DNA of 64,000 nt from Coenobita brevimanus (Eukaryota; Arthropoda; Malacostraca; Decapoda; Coenobitidae). The translations under genes and the position numbers were made by a program. The DNA lies in contig CM064697.1 in the NCBI GenBank assembly GCA_032717465.1, forward strand, positions 1,987,501 to 2,051,500. The letters are read 5' to 3'. The notes beneath the pieces were generated by a model that saw nothing but the letters and a program-made list of their open reading frames with translations, had not been told where the DNA came from and ran no database searches. Below are positions 47,375 to 55,949 of this stretch, one piece after another (within the stretch, counting starts at the first letter, position 1; each line of letters starts with the position of its first letter).

Positions 47375-47490
47375 ACCTGTATGAAGGGGGGAAAATTGAC
47401 TTCTGCATTACTAGGGACCTCGACTGGGCTGATTAAAATCCTCTGGCTTTGGTAAGACTGACATATACTGAAAGGGAAAATGGAGATTGC
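47375..47490 (+). repeat. Diverged TTAA-type repeat copy
   Basis: ACTAGGGACCTCGACTGGGC then TGATTAAAATCCTCTGGCTT and TGGTAAGACTGACATA parallel the core region of other copies. It abuts the MITE at its left. Confidence 0.45.
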
Positions 47491-47759
47491 CTCTACTACT
47501 ACGAAGAGGCCTCCCCAAATCTGAACAAAAATATATGATGGTGGAATGAATATGATGCAGACGCCATGGTATATAAGGAGGTTAAGGAGAACAGTAATGT
47601 AATCAGGGAATGTTAATTTTCTCATGATCTTTTCTCTGCGATGGTTATATATTTTTTCACCATTCTCTCCACGAATTTTATCATCATCGTCATAGTCGTC
47701 ATCATTATTATTTAGCTTAACAATGGGCTATCATGTTGAAGGACTGGAAATAATCTTGA

Positions 47760-47848
47760 TTAACTATTTCTCTTTGATAACGACTTGGTAACTTATTTTC
47801 ACCCAACGATTTTGGTTTCGGAATGAACTGTCTCCGTGAAAGGGTTAA
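47760..47848 (-). repeat. Copy of the TTAA-ended dispersed repeat (89 bp)
   Basis: TTAACTATTTCTCTTTGATA at the left and CTCCGTGAAAGGGTTAA at the right, with CCCAACGATTTTGGTTTCGG inside. Both ends carry TTAA. Confidence 0.65.
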
Positions 47849-48365
47849 GTAAGTCGATGTACATTGCGAAATAGGTACTAACTGTTTGAATATACTGTAT
47901 TGTCCCTCTCTCTCTTTTTTTTTTATATATATATATATACATAAGTAGTAGAACACGTGGTAATAGTCTTTATGCACAAAATGAAGGAAGTAAGGGGTTA
48001 GAACTAGGAACTGAAGGAATCTGACGGAGAGGGCGCGGTACTTGTGCAGTGTCTATATGGCCATTTGTGTGTGATTCATAACAGTGGGTAACGTCTCGGG
48101 TTTTATAATGCAGACAGTGGAAGACATGGTTGCACTGAAACTTATGGGGAAAGTAAAACACCGTGGTTTATTTTTGTCTGTTCTTTATTTGTATTATATT
48201 ATTTATTTATTTATTTGTTTTGCTGGCAGAAAATGTCTGCCTTTTTAGTTTTCCATAATGTAAGAATTCAATTTCAAGTACATACCTGAATGTGATGGAT
48301 GCTGAAGATAGTATAGCAGAGTCATATCTAACCACCCAGGCTAACCCACTAACCTGACCCTGACC
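47849..48365. other. AT-rich unique sequence
   Basis: A short T run plus TA repeats (about 47911-47940) and a TTTATTTA patch near 48190-48215. No gene. Confidence 0.5.
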
Positions 48366-49385
48366 ATAATCTATCTATCTATAGCCCGACGCCCTAATCC
48401 CGCAAAGGGTGGCCGGAGACAAAACGCCTCCAAATCGCTCTGTCACCCACCATTTGACTACCCTCCCCCCAACTCACCCCCCCCTCCCTCACATACCTCT
48501 CAACTCCATCCCTCCACCTCATCCTCGGTCTACCTCTCCCTCTCCCTCCCTCCACGTCACCTACATACACCCTCTTAATCAGTCTTTCATTCTTAATTCT
48601 CTCCACATGTCCAAACCACCTCAGTGTATTTCTCCTAATCTCAACCACATCCACATCCACCCCACAACGTTCCTTCATTTCTTCATTCGTCATCCTGTCC
48701 CTCCATGTCACTCCACGTGCTCCTCTCAAGTAACTCATTTCCACTGCTCTCACTCTTGACTTGTTCCCCTCTTGCAAGGTCCACGCCTTGCTTCCATACG
48801 TCAGGGTAGGGATCACAATACTATCATGCAGTGACTTCTTAACTTCCATACTCACCTCCCAGTTTCTCATCACTGCTTTCAGTGAACCAACAACCTTCCT
48901 TCCCTGCTGTACCCTTTCACGCACTTCATCCCCCCAAGTTCCATCCTTACTCATCACAGTACCCAAGTACTTGAATGCACTCACATTCTCCATGTCCTCA
49001 CCATCCAACCTCACTGTACATTCTGTGACTTCGTTCCTCTCAAACACCATAACTTTACTTTTGTTTACATTAACTTTCAGCTTCCTCCTCCTACACACTG
49101 TCCCAAATTCATTCACCAAACCTTGCAACTCCCATTCATCTTCACTCAACAATACTGTATCATCAGCAAACAGCAACACCGGAATCTTCCAAATCTCACT
49201 CTCATTCATTAGAGCCACCCCCACATCCACTGCCCTACTTTGCACCTCCTTTTCAACCCCATCCATGTATATGTTAAACAGCCATGGAGACATCACACAA
49301 CCCTGTTTCAGTCCCACATTGAGATCAAAGAACTCACTCAGCTCACCATCCACTCGCCTAAGCAGACCGTATTTAAATTATCGTG
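48366..49385 (-). mobile_element. 5'-truncated non-LTR retrotransposon fragment
   Basis: On the minus strand the segment opens abruptly near 49385, inside the reverse transcriptase, runs through the RT palm, thumb and C-terminal region, and ends after the stop at 48394 with CGTCGGGCTATAGATAGATA, a GATA-type microsatellite tail rather than poly-A. A short 3' UTR with a tandem-repeat tail is usual for RTE-type elements; the clade is inferred. No target-site duplication could be assigned. Confidence 0.8.
48394..49353 (-). CDS. Reverse transcriptase, C-terminal 319 residues of a non-LTR element
   Basis: This is the longest protein-like frame in the window and is intact to its stop. In order it holds VGLKQGCVMSPWLFNIYMDG (residues ~13-32, palm motif B region), the catalytic LLFADDTVLLSE (FADD at residues ~62-65), a KSKVMVFER segment and FKYLGTVMSKDGTW (motif E/thumb). 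The C-terminal half has YGSKAWTL, NTLRWFGHVERIKNERLIKR and an Arg/Gly-rich GGRGRGRPRMRWRDGVERYV. This C-terminal layout is typical of RTE/CR1-type proteins. The N-terminal endonuclease and RT motifs 0-A are absent: an in-frame stop lies nine codons upstream (about 49380), and the first codon shown is GTG, not a real start. It copied element RNA by target-primed reverse transcription but cannot act as it stands. The intact frame suggests insertion was fairly recent compared with the 7.4-kb element. Confidence 0.9.
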   Translation of the reverse strand: MDGELSEFFDLNVGLKQGCVMSPWLFNIYMDGVEKEVQSRAVDVGVALMNESEIWKIPVLLFADDTVLLSEDEWELQGLVNEFGTVCRRRKLKVNVNKSKVMVFERNEVTECTVRLDGEDMENVSAFKYLGTVMSKDGTWGDEVRERVQQGRKVVGSLKAVMRNWEVSMEVKKSLHDSIVIPTLTYGSKAWTLQEGNKSRVRAVEMSYLRGARGVTWRDRMTNEEMKERCGVDVDVVEIRRNTLRWFGHVERIKNERLIKRVYVGDVEGGRGRGRPRMRWRDGVERYVREGGVSWGEGSQMVGDRAIWRRFVSGHPLRD

Positions 49386-50320
49386 TAGGTCATGTTTAAC
49401 CACTAAGCTCACCCACTAACTTAACCTTAATCATTACATGTCCTATCTAATAAAACCAGACCTAACCCAGCCTAATGTACCATAGTCAGTTTAGCCCTAA
49501 CCAGTCTGTCCTAACCCAGTTTAACCTAAATTGTTTGTTGTGTACTTGAGTGGTAAAATGTCTCTTAAAACAACCGTCATAGTATAAAGAAAAAGAACAC
49601 AGGGAGTATGGGAATAATTCCTGCCAGTTTGTCGAGTTCCATTTCTTTCCTGCTTCACGACACTTAATCGTCCCATTCTTGAAGCCATATTCCCTCCCCT
49701 CATCCCCTGTCGCTTCTTTCCCATTTCTCCACATAGTCTTTACCTCTGTGTAAGTCTTTCCTTCTTTCATTCCTTCTTGGCTCTGCTTCCAAACCCTTTA
49801 TCTTCCCTGGCCCCTAGGCATCTTAACTTCCTTCTAGCCATCTTCTATCCCCTCGCTCCTCGTCGCCTCTTTCCAGTCGTTCTCATCCTGTTTCCCACAG
49901 TGTAATTCTTTCCTTCCTTCCTTCCTTCCATCCATCCTTGTTTACTTCATTTCCCTTCTTTCCTTTTTACTTCCGTCCCCGTCGTTCTCCTATCCCTCGT
50001 ATCTCCTGATTTCCTTCACATCCTCTTCTTTATCCCTTTTCTTGGTTTTCCCCTTCCTCGTTTTCCCTTCACAGCCATCTAGCTTCCCCACAGTTTTACC
50101 CCCTGGCTGGTGATAGCCTGAGAGACGTGAAGATGGAGGGAGTGAGGGTCGATAAACTGTACTGTATGTGATCAGGAAGCGGTTGTAGGAGCGAGTGGAA
50201 AGAACATGAGAAGTAACTGAGGCAGAGAGAAGATTGGCAGGCATGGAGGAAATAAACGTGGAATTTGAACGCTTATGTGAGTGAACAGACACGACAAGAC
50301 AAACTTGAAGAGTATCAGAT
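49386..50320. other. AACCTAA-rich patch and T/C-rich sequence
   Basis: 49390-49530 holds many CTAACC/AACCTAA words (degenerate TTAGG-type). From 49630 to 50070 the DNA is pyrimidine-biased with CCTTCCTTCC near 49910. No gene. Confidence 0.5.
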
Positions 50321-50322
50321 TT

Positions 50323-50341
50323 TTTTTTTTTTTTTTTTTTT
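50323..50341. repeat. Poly-T run
   Basis: About 19 thymines. It could be the tail of a minus-strand retrosequence, but no element is evident beside it. Confidence 0.8.
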
Positions 50342-50518
50342 GTAAGGAAATGGGAACTTATTGGGGAATAGTTGTCAAGTGGAACAAATTAAACAAATTA
50401 CCAGGCGGTGCATTTGGTTCTGTTTCGACGGAGAGTTTCAAGAATAAACTAAATAGACAGATGACTGGAAATGGTTGGGTATTAAATCCTGGCACAGCCA
50501 TAACACCTGCAGAACAGA

Positions 50519-50914
50519 AATATATATATATATAGATAGATAGATATTATCAGCCGTTGAGGTCCACCGCAGGACCGGCCTATCCCTATCGAAGCAGGAA
50601 CGATACAGCTAATGTATCTCTACCCAGTAGCTTAGGTTGTCTGGTAGAGATTGTATGTAGGGTGAGCGGTGCTTGTGAGTGTAACTGTAATGTTGGAGTG
50701 GCTTTGGATGTGTGTGTAGCCTGTGAACCAAATGTAATCGACCCTCCTTAAGCCGACTGGGTGCAGGCATACTAGTATGTGACACTGGTTCAATTTGGCG
50801 GACAGTGGCTTGGTGAACGCTTCTCAAAGTTTTTACAACTCTGCCGGGTGGCGAACCCGCGCCCACCAGCGTGCGAGACGTACACTCTACCACTGTACCA
50901 CAGAGGCTTCATGG
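50519..50914 (-). mobile_element. tRNA-derived SINE with microsatellite tail
   Basis: On the minus strand the element starts GCCTCTGTGGTACAGTGGTA (A-box TGGTACAGTGG, about 50889-50901) and continues to GGGCGCGGGTTCGCCACCCG (B-box GGTTCGCCACC, about 50847-50858), at tRNA-like spacing. Its CGGGTTCG-CCACCCG T-arm-like stem is preserved. About 300 bases of unrelated body follow, ending in GATAGATAGATA/TATATA at 50519-50545. The head resembles a Gly-type tRNA in its first 25 bases, but the acceptor stem and anticodon arm are not preserved, so it is a SINE and not a tRNA gene. A (TA)n (50919-50959) lies directly 5' of it. Confidence 0.7.
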
Positions 50915-50915
50915 C

Positions 50916-50918
<3 letters not shown>

Positions 50919-50959
<41 letters not shown>
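50919..50959. repeat. (TA)n microsatellite
   Basis: About 20 AT units at the 5' border of the SINE. A TA-rich tail also marks its 3' border, so the element may have inserted into, or brought along, an AT repeat. Confidence 0.95.
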
Positions 50960-50964
<5 letters not shown>

Positions 50965-51279
50965 CCCGATATCGTTGCACGTTTTCTTCAGTCTTATCAT
51001 GCAAAATTTCTTTGCTGCATTCTTTACTGCATTTCGTTTCTGCTCACTTCTTCCTGTCAGTTTCGGTTTAAGGGCGTAGTGATCGCGCAAGAGCCTTTTT
51101 TTTTTTTTTTCCTGTCCTTATCATAGTCATTGAATCTGGTGTTGACCACGACAGTGTCTGCCTAGTATGGATCCACCTACATACTGCACTTTTCATATTT
51201 TTCATGGTTTGTGAATGAGGAAGACGGATAAAGGATGGAAATGACAGGAAGCAGTGCGTGGTCACGAAGGTGAATGAGG

Positions 51280-51425
51280 TAGTTTAGAGCCCTCGACTGT
51301 GGCCAACGCAGAGTGTTTGGACGTGAGCGCATTGAAGTGTAGTGTAGTGTAGTGTATTTTGCTGTGGTGTAGTGTAGTGTAGTGTAGTGTAGTGTAGGAC
51401 CCTCAGCTACGGCCAAGACCAGAGT
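51280..51425 (+). repeat. (GTGTA)n pentamer array inside a duplicated segment
   Basis: GTGTA/GTGTAGTGTAGT repeats at about 51335-51397 in two blocks. They are flanked by related arms: CCCTCGACTGTGGCCAACGC (51290) and CCCTCAGCTACGGCCAAGAC (51402), each followed by CAGAGTG. Confidence 0.75.
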
Positions 51426-52085
51426 GCCAGTGAACGCCATACCCTCCAGCCCCGCCCAGCAGCAGCCCCAGGACACAACAGTCAGCGAGCATTATACTAA
51501 CTTCCGTCACAACCTCTGTCTCTCACCCACTGCCTGGGAAAACACACACACCACTCGTTTGTGTTTCACTTTTTCCACATTTTTCACTTCTGTCACCTTC
51601 ATCGTCTCTCCCACATTCTCCTTCAGATTCAGTTTTTACTCACATTCTCCTTCCCTTTCTCTGTTTGCTCGTTCTTAAGTACCTCTGCTCTTACTCCTCT
51701 TCAGTTTTCACCAGTTTTATCAGTCTGTTTTTCCTGTGGTGTAATTAGTAATGTTGCTCTCTTATTTTACCTGCGTTCTCGGTTCAGCAATGTAAAGCAT
51801 AAGTCATGTACTTCCCAAGGACCTCCTGTAAATCTTTCCCCGAACTTCATTTCTGTCCTTGTCTGAATTTCCTCACCTACATACCGTCCCCAAACCACCC
51901 ACCTTCCTACTCCTCCTGTGCTTATATCTTTCTTCCCCTCGTATCTCTCACTTTCCTTGTTTTCTCTTCCTTCTCTACGTCCTGCAGTAATTTGCTTCCC
52001 TTCCCGTCCGCTTCCCACCCACCCCTACTTCTAAACCACATCCCCAGCTTCCAGCACACATCACCACTTTACTAATATAAAGATT
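51426..52085. other. Pyrimidine-biased unique sequence
   Basis: Short Ser/Phe/Pro-rich frames only; no gene is recognised. Confidence 0.5.
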
Positions 52086-52117
52086 GTGTGTGTGTGTGTG
52101 TGTGTGTGAGTGTGTGT
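52086..52117. repeat. (GT)n microsatellite
   Basis: About 15 GT units with one GAG interruption. Confidence 0.92.
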
Positions 52118-52394
52118 GGCGATGGAGGGTGTACCGGAAGCGATCCCCTCGTAAGCTGCCAGTCGTAGTGCATGTGTTGTTGCGTTAGGGGAAATGAGCA
52201 AGGTCAGGTGGGGAGGGTGTGGCTGTGGTTGTCAAAACACTCATGCACTAAAAAAATAAAAAGAATAAAAACTTTCTGTGAAACTTTAAAACTTCTTTCT
52301 TTTAATCGCTAAAACGTGAAGGAAGTCATGATGAAGTTGATGAAGTTATCGTTTACCTCACCCCATCTTTTTAGGTGGGAATATAGGTTGGGAG

Positions 52395-52435
52395 GTTGTT
52401 GCTGCTGCTGCTGTTGTTGTTGTTGTTGTTGTTGT

Positions 52436-52468
<33 letters not shown>
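52395..52468. repeat. (GCT)n-(GTT)n-(GAT)n trinucleotide microsatellite
   Basis: Three successive triplet arrays in one phase: about 4 GCT, 9 GTT and 11 GAT. The poly-Leu-Met, Thr-Ala and Ser-Ser frames here are artefacts. Confidence 0.95.
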
Positions 52469-53298
52469 CGGTGTATGGTAATATATTGGTGATGGTAGTG
52501 ATGCTAATGGTGATGGTGTTATGTAATAATGATGGTGGTGTTGATAACGTGATTTTCGCATCATATTTTACATCTGCAATCATCTCAGGCCACACCCTCG
52601 GGCCAGTTCTCACAGGAGCGACACCTCAAGTGCCCTTGGGATTCCATGACTCTCATTCTGTTTGCCATGTTTGTCTGCTAGTTAGGGCATAATGAGTGTG
52701 TCTACACTGTTTTTGTGGGCCCCATCAACACATGATATGTATTGCTTGCTGCCGTGCAAAGTGCTTACCTTGGGACCAAGGGCGTCATTGTCACAGTATG
52801 GTAAATCACACGAGGGTCCCGCACAACACCTGACTAGGTGTAGTTTATTATACATCAGTGGCCAGGATTGATATAATGTGCACCTCTGACAACCAAAAGA
52901 AAAAAAAAAATCTGTCCTGGTATACTTTCTGCCTGTACAGGGTGAAGTAAACATTGAACTTAACTGGTGAATATATAATATTACAGTGACAGTGTTTTAG
53001 CTTCAGAAATCTTTGTCAGCAATCATGCTTACAGGATAACAGTTAAATATCTTATATCTCCATTATCGTTTGTTATGGCACTGAAAGTTGAAAAAAGAAA
53101 AAAAATAGCGTGACAGTGCGTGGATCAGTGGCATGTACAGTAGAATGAATTTTCAGTATCTTCTGGTTAACGGAAAGATATGTAATTATAACGGCATGTT
53201 ACTATGTCAGTCGCTGACTTGGAGCATCACAGTTTCTGGACACCTCTCGTAATCTCTGTAACTGGGCAACCTTCTGTTGTGCAGCTTTTCACACACAC
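52469..53298. other. Unique AT-moderate sequence, nothing recognised
   Basis: Includes the minus-strand frame 52954-52682 (90 residues), which is Cys-containing and non-repetitive, but has no domain or splice support that I can see. Confidence 0.4.
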
Positions 53299-53328
53299 AA
53301 TAGGCTTGTGCTGAGACACAGGCCTATT
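53299..53328. other. 12-bp stem, 6-base loop hairpin
   Basis: AATAGGCTTGTG pairs with CACAGGCCTATT (one G-T wobble) around CTGAGA. There is no trailing T run or known RNA context; the stem is too short for a microRNA precursor on its own. Confidence 0.4.
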
Positions 53329-53500
53329 AATTTTCAAGGTTCTCGGTCGCCCTTTCCTCCAGTACCTTTCCTCGGCATATTACAGCCTGTGGGACATCTT
53401 ATCTCAGTCACAAGGCCACCTTTGCTTGTGCTACTCTGCTCACACACTGAGGGGAGAGAGAGAGAGAGAGAGATCGTAGTATGCAGCTCTGGGTGTTTGG

Positions 53501-53542
53501 TGGCTGCTTATGAAATGAATTTGGCTGCTTATGAAATGAATT
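53501..53542 (+). repeat. Exact 21-bp tandem duplication
   Basis: TGGCTGCTTATGAAATGAATT occurs twice back to back with no mismatch, so it is very recent. Confidence 0.95.
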
Positions 53543-53844
53543 TTCACATGTTATTCCGAACCCATGTTGTTATTTCCATGACCATTTATGGAGAGTACAG
53601 GTAAAGAGAACAAAGCTTAGAATAGTCTTTGACCTGTATCTGTAAAAATCTAAGCATAACTCCTCTTAAGCAAGGTTTCATTTCGGCGCTAACATTTTCA
53701 ACAAGAAGGTGCTGTTGGAAGGAGAAACTTACCAGTACATTGAAACTATACGTCATTATGATACATATTCTTATTATCCAGGTTATATTGATTTTCCTGT
53801 TTTTTTTTTTTTTCCCTCAGTGCATTGTTTGAAAGCTTAATGGC

Positions 53845-54023
<179 letters not shown>

Positions 54024-54223
54024 CCCCCCCCTTCCACACATACACGCACAAACTCATCCTTTGCTGACCACACCCACACAACCCTGACCACAGCCACTCT
54101 CCCTCTTCCACAGCCACTCTCCCTCTCCCCCTCCCACTCTCCCCCTCCTACTCTCTCTCTCGCTCTCTCTATCCCTCTCTCTCTCTCCCTCATCGCCTCA
54201 TTCCAGACCGCCCGATGCCTCAC

Positions 54224-54293
54224 CTTCCCGATGGTCAGCCGCACAAAGTCGGGCGTAATTCATGTTGATGCCGGGCCTGGATTGTCTGTTTCC

Positions 54294-54294
<1 letters not shown>
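54224..54294 (-). CDS. Candidate internal exon (minus strand)
   Basis: On the minus strand a (CT)n run ending TCTCTCTCTCAG forms a perfect polypyrimidine-AG. Then come 71 bases ending CATCGGGAAG before GTGAGG, a strong donor. One frame is open throughout (phase 2 to phase 1) and includes PGINMNYARLCAADHRE. A second frame ends ITPDFVRLTIGK but has a TGA before that. The 3' site depends on a microsatellite, which weakens it. The exit phase matches the entry phase of 34662-34805 on the same strand. No family is recognised. Confidence 0.3.

Positions 54295-54296
<2 letters not shown>

Positions 54297-54336
<40 letters not shown>
54297..54336. repeat. (GA)n microsatellite
   Basis: About 20 GA units. 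Read on the minus strand it is the polypyrimidine tract of the candidate exon beside it. Confidence 0.97.
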
Positions 54337-54338
<2 letters not shown>

Positions 54339-54380
54339 CATCAGTGCAGATAAATTTTTGCTAAGCCCCAATAGATAGTG

Positions 54381-54382
<2 letters not shown>

Positions 54383-54455
<73 letters not shown>

Positions 54456-54465
54456 GAGAGAGAGA
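54383..54465. repeat. (CA)n-(GA)n microsatellite
   Basis: About 33 CA units then a short GA run, immediately 5' of a SINE. Confidence 0.97.
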
Positions 54466-54800
54466 GACGGTGGCGAATCGGTAGAAAGGTGGCCTGCAGC
54501 CCTAATAGGCCGTGGTTAGAATCCCGACTGGGGCAGAGAATAGTTAAAAGATTTGGATTGGGGTTTTATTAGAAGCAGACTTTACTGATATACCAGAAGA
54601 TCCACCGTCATGTAAAAATACCCCCCGCTAATACCGATACACCAGTCCTGTATGATCAGACAGCCCTAGGATACATTCAGTATGGACAGTGGGAGTTAGT
54701 GCCGAAGTGGAGACATGTGGAGGTGTATGGTATGTAGGAGGACTACTGGGCTTTGGGAACGGGCTGTGAAACCTGTGCCCAAAGTCGGACACATAAAGAA
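54466..54800 (+). mobile_element. tRNA-derived SINE (second family)
   Basis: ACGGTGGCGAATCGGTAGAA holds an A-box-like TGGCGAATCGG (54471-54481). GCCGTGGTTAGAATCCCGAC holds a B-box (GGTTAGAATCC, 54514-54524), at tRNA-like spacing. The T-arm does not close perfectly, and ~270 bases of non-tRNA body follow, so it is a SINE head and not a tRNA gene. The 3' end is uncertain. Confidence 0.55.
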
Positions 54801-55195
54801 AAAGCTGTTAGTGAACGAACAGGGACAGCGTCAAAACGAATTTGTCCAAGTCTTACCGGCCCGAAAATCGAACTCAGTTCTTCCCATCTGTGAGATGTAC
54901 TAACACGGTGCAGGGGAAGGATTCCTTGAAGTGGTGGCATCGATGCAACAGGGAGGCTTCATTGCCAGGTAGAAGATTTTCGTTCAGTATACCATATTTT
55001 GCACCAACCTCTAAGTTTGATTTTTTCGAAGATGATCATTCGTCTGTTTTTTTATGTGTTTAACTCTTACCAGACCTAGCCCATCCTAGTCTAATCTAAC
55101 CTAACATAAAAACGTTAGTAACTAACAGATTAACCTAACGTACTACTAAACTCGAAAACACACAGAGAGCCCATACCGCCGCCAATGCCATTGCC
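54801..55195. other. Unique sequence with CTAACCTAAC patch
   Basis: 55065-55140 holds degenerate AACCTAA words. The frame at 54842-55063 contains SKFDFFEDDHSSVFL but has no supporting signals. Confidence 0.4.
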
Positions 55196-55500
55196 ATTAA
55201 AAAGATCCGGATCCGGATTCGCCCCCAAATTGAATCAATTCTTTCTTGGTCCATGGCCCACCTTTCCACAAACTTTCATTGAAATTCATAGAGAACTTTT
55301 GGAGACATTGTGCGGGATACTCCAGATCCGAACCTGGATCCGCCCCCAAATTTAATCATTTCTTCCTTGCCCCATGGCCCACCCTTCCACAAATTTCATC
55401 ATAAACCGTTCATAACTTTCTGAGTAATCCTGCCAACAGACAGACAGACATACCAGCTCGGGCTGAAACATAACTTCCTAGGCGGAGGTAAAACAAACAA
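55196..55500 (+). mobile_element. RTE-type 3' repeat, two diverged half-units
   Basis: GATCCGGATTCGCCCCCAAA followed by CCATGGCCCACCTTTCCACA at 55204-55280 recurs as GATCCGCCCCCAAATTTAAT and CCATGGCCCACCCTTCCACA at 55338-55400. Then come CCGTTCATAACTTTCTGAGT, a CAGACAGACAGACA run and a CTAGGCGGAGGTAAAAC end. This arrangement, with a GACA run before a GGCGGAGG terminus, is one I associate with the 3' ends of RTE-type LINEs and their SINEs in invertebrates (recall, not a search). Confidence 0.55.
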
Positions 55501-55618
55501 ACCTAAACTAACCTAGACTTTTCTGGATAAAGAAAAGTGCAAAATGGTACACAGAACGGTAATCAGCTCCTCGGAATCCACATGTCTCTCAGCTTCCTCT
55601 CAATCCCCCAATAGTCAG

Positions 55619-55842
55619 CATAAAATGGGTAGAATGTATGCATTACAGAGATGGCGGATTGCGGGAGAAGGGGAACATCAGCCTACCGTCCAGCGGGTTT
55701 ACAATTTAGATGAGCCTGGGGACCAAACAACAACATCAGCAACAACAACAACAGCACCACCACCACCGTCACCACCAACAACAATAACACCATGCACCAG
55801 TGGCTCCCCAGGGGCCATCGTCCGCCAGGGTTGGATACGGAA
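55619..55842 (+). CDS. Candidate internal exon, 224 bp (plus strand)
   Basis: A pyrimidine run ending CAATCCCCCAATAGTCAG (55601-55618) precedes the segment and ATACGGAA before GTGAGT (55843) closes it, a good donor. The frame is open throughout, in fact from 55544, and enters in phase 0. It starts HKMGRMYALQRWRIAGEGEH, continues VQRVYNLDEPGDQ, then a Thr/Ala/Pro linker from CAA/ACA/CCA codons (TTTTAPPPPSPP), and ends SGSPGAIVRQGWIR. The globular-looking ends and the short low-complexity linker are what a real exon often looks like. The ending GAIVRQGWIR faintly resembles the first strand of a PH domain, but that is a guess. It is phase-compatible with 17993-18036 before and 57510-57631 after. 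Confidence 0.45.
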
Positions 55843-55949
55843 GTGAGTTAGAGCGGGTCGACACTTCATCTGTGCTTGCGGTTCCTCACGTGTGGTAAAC
55901 AGGGGTGGGTGGGGAGGCGGGGTGGTGTGTTGTTGCTCTGATAGGATGA

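Noticed and set aside
48225..48300. Minus-strand ATTCAG|GTATGT donor preceded 16 bases upstream by a CTTCAG
   Set aside because: A 16-base interval is not enough to support an exon.
50842..50907. tRNA gene on the minus strand
   Set aside because: A- and B-boxes are present, but acceptor-stem and anticodon-arm pairing fail and a long non-tRNA body follows, so it is a SINE head.
52682..52954. 90-codon minus-strand frame with several cysteines
   Set aside because: No zinc-finger spacing or signal peptide pattern could be made out, and no splice context.
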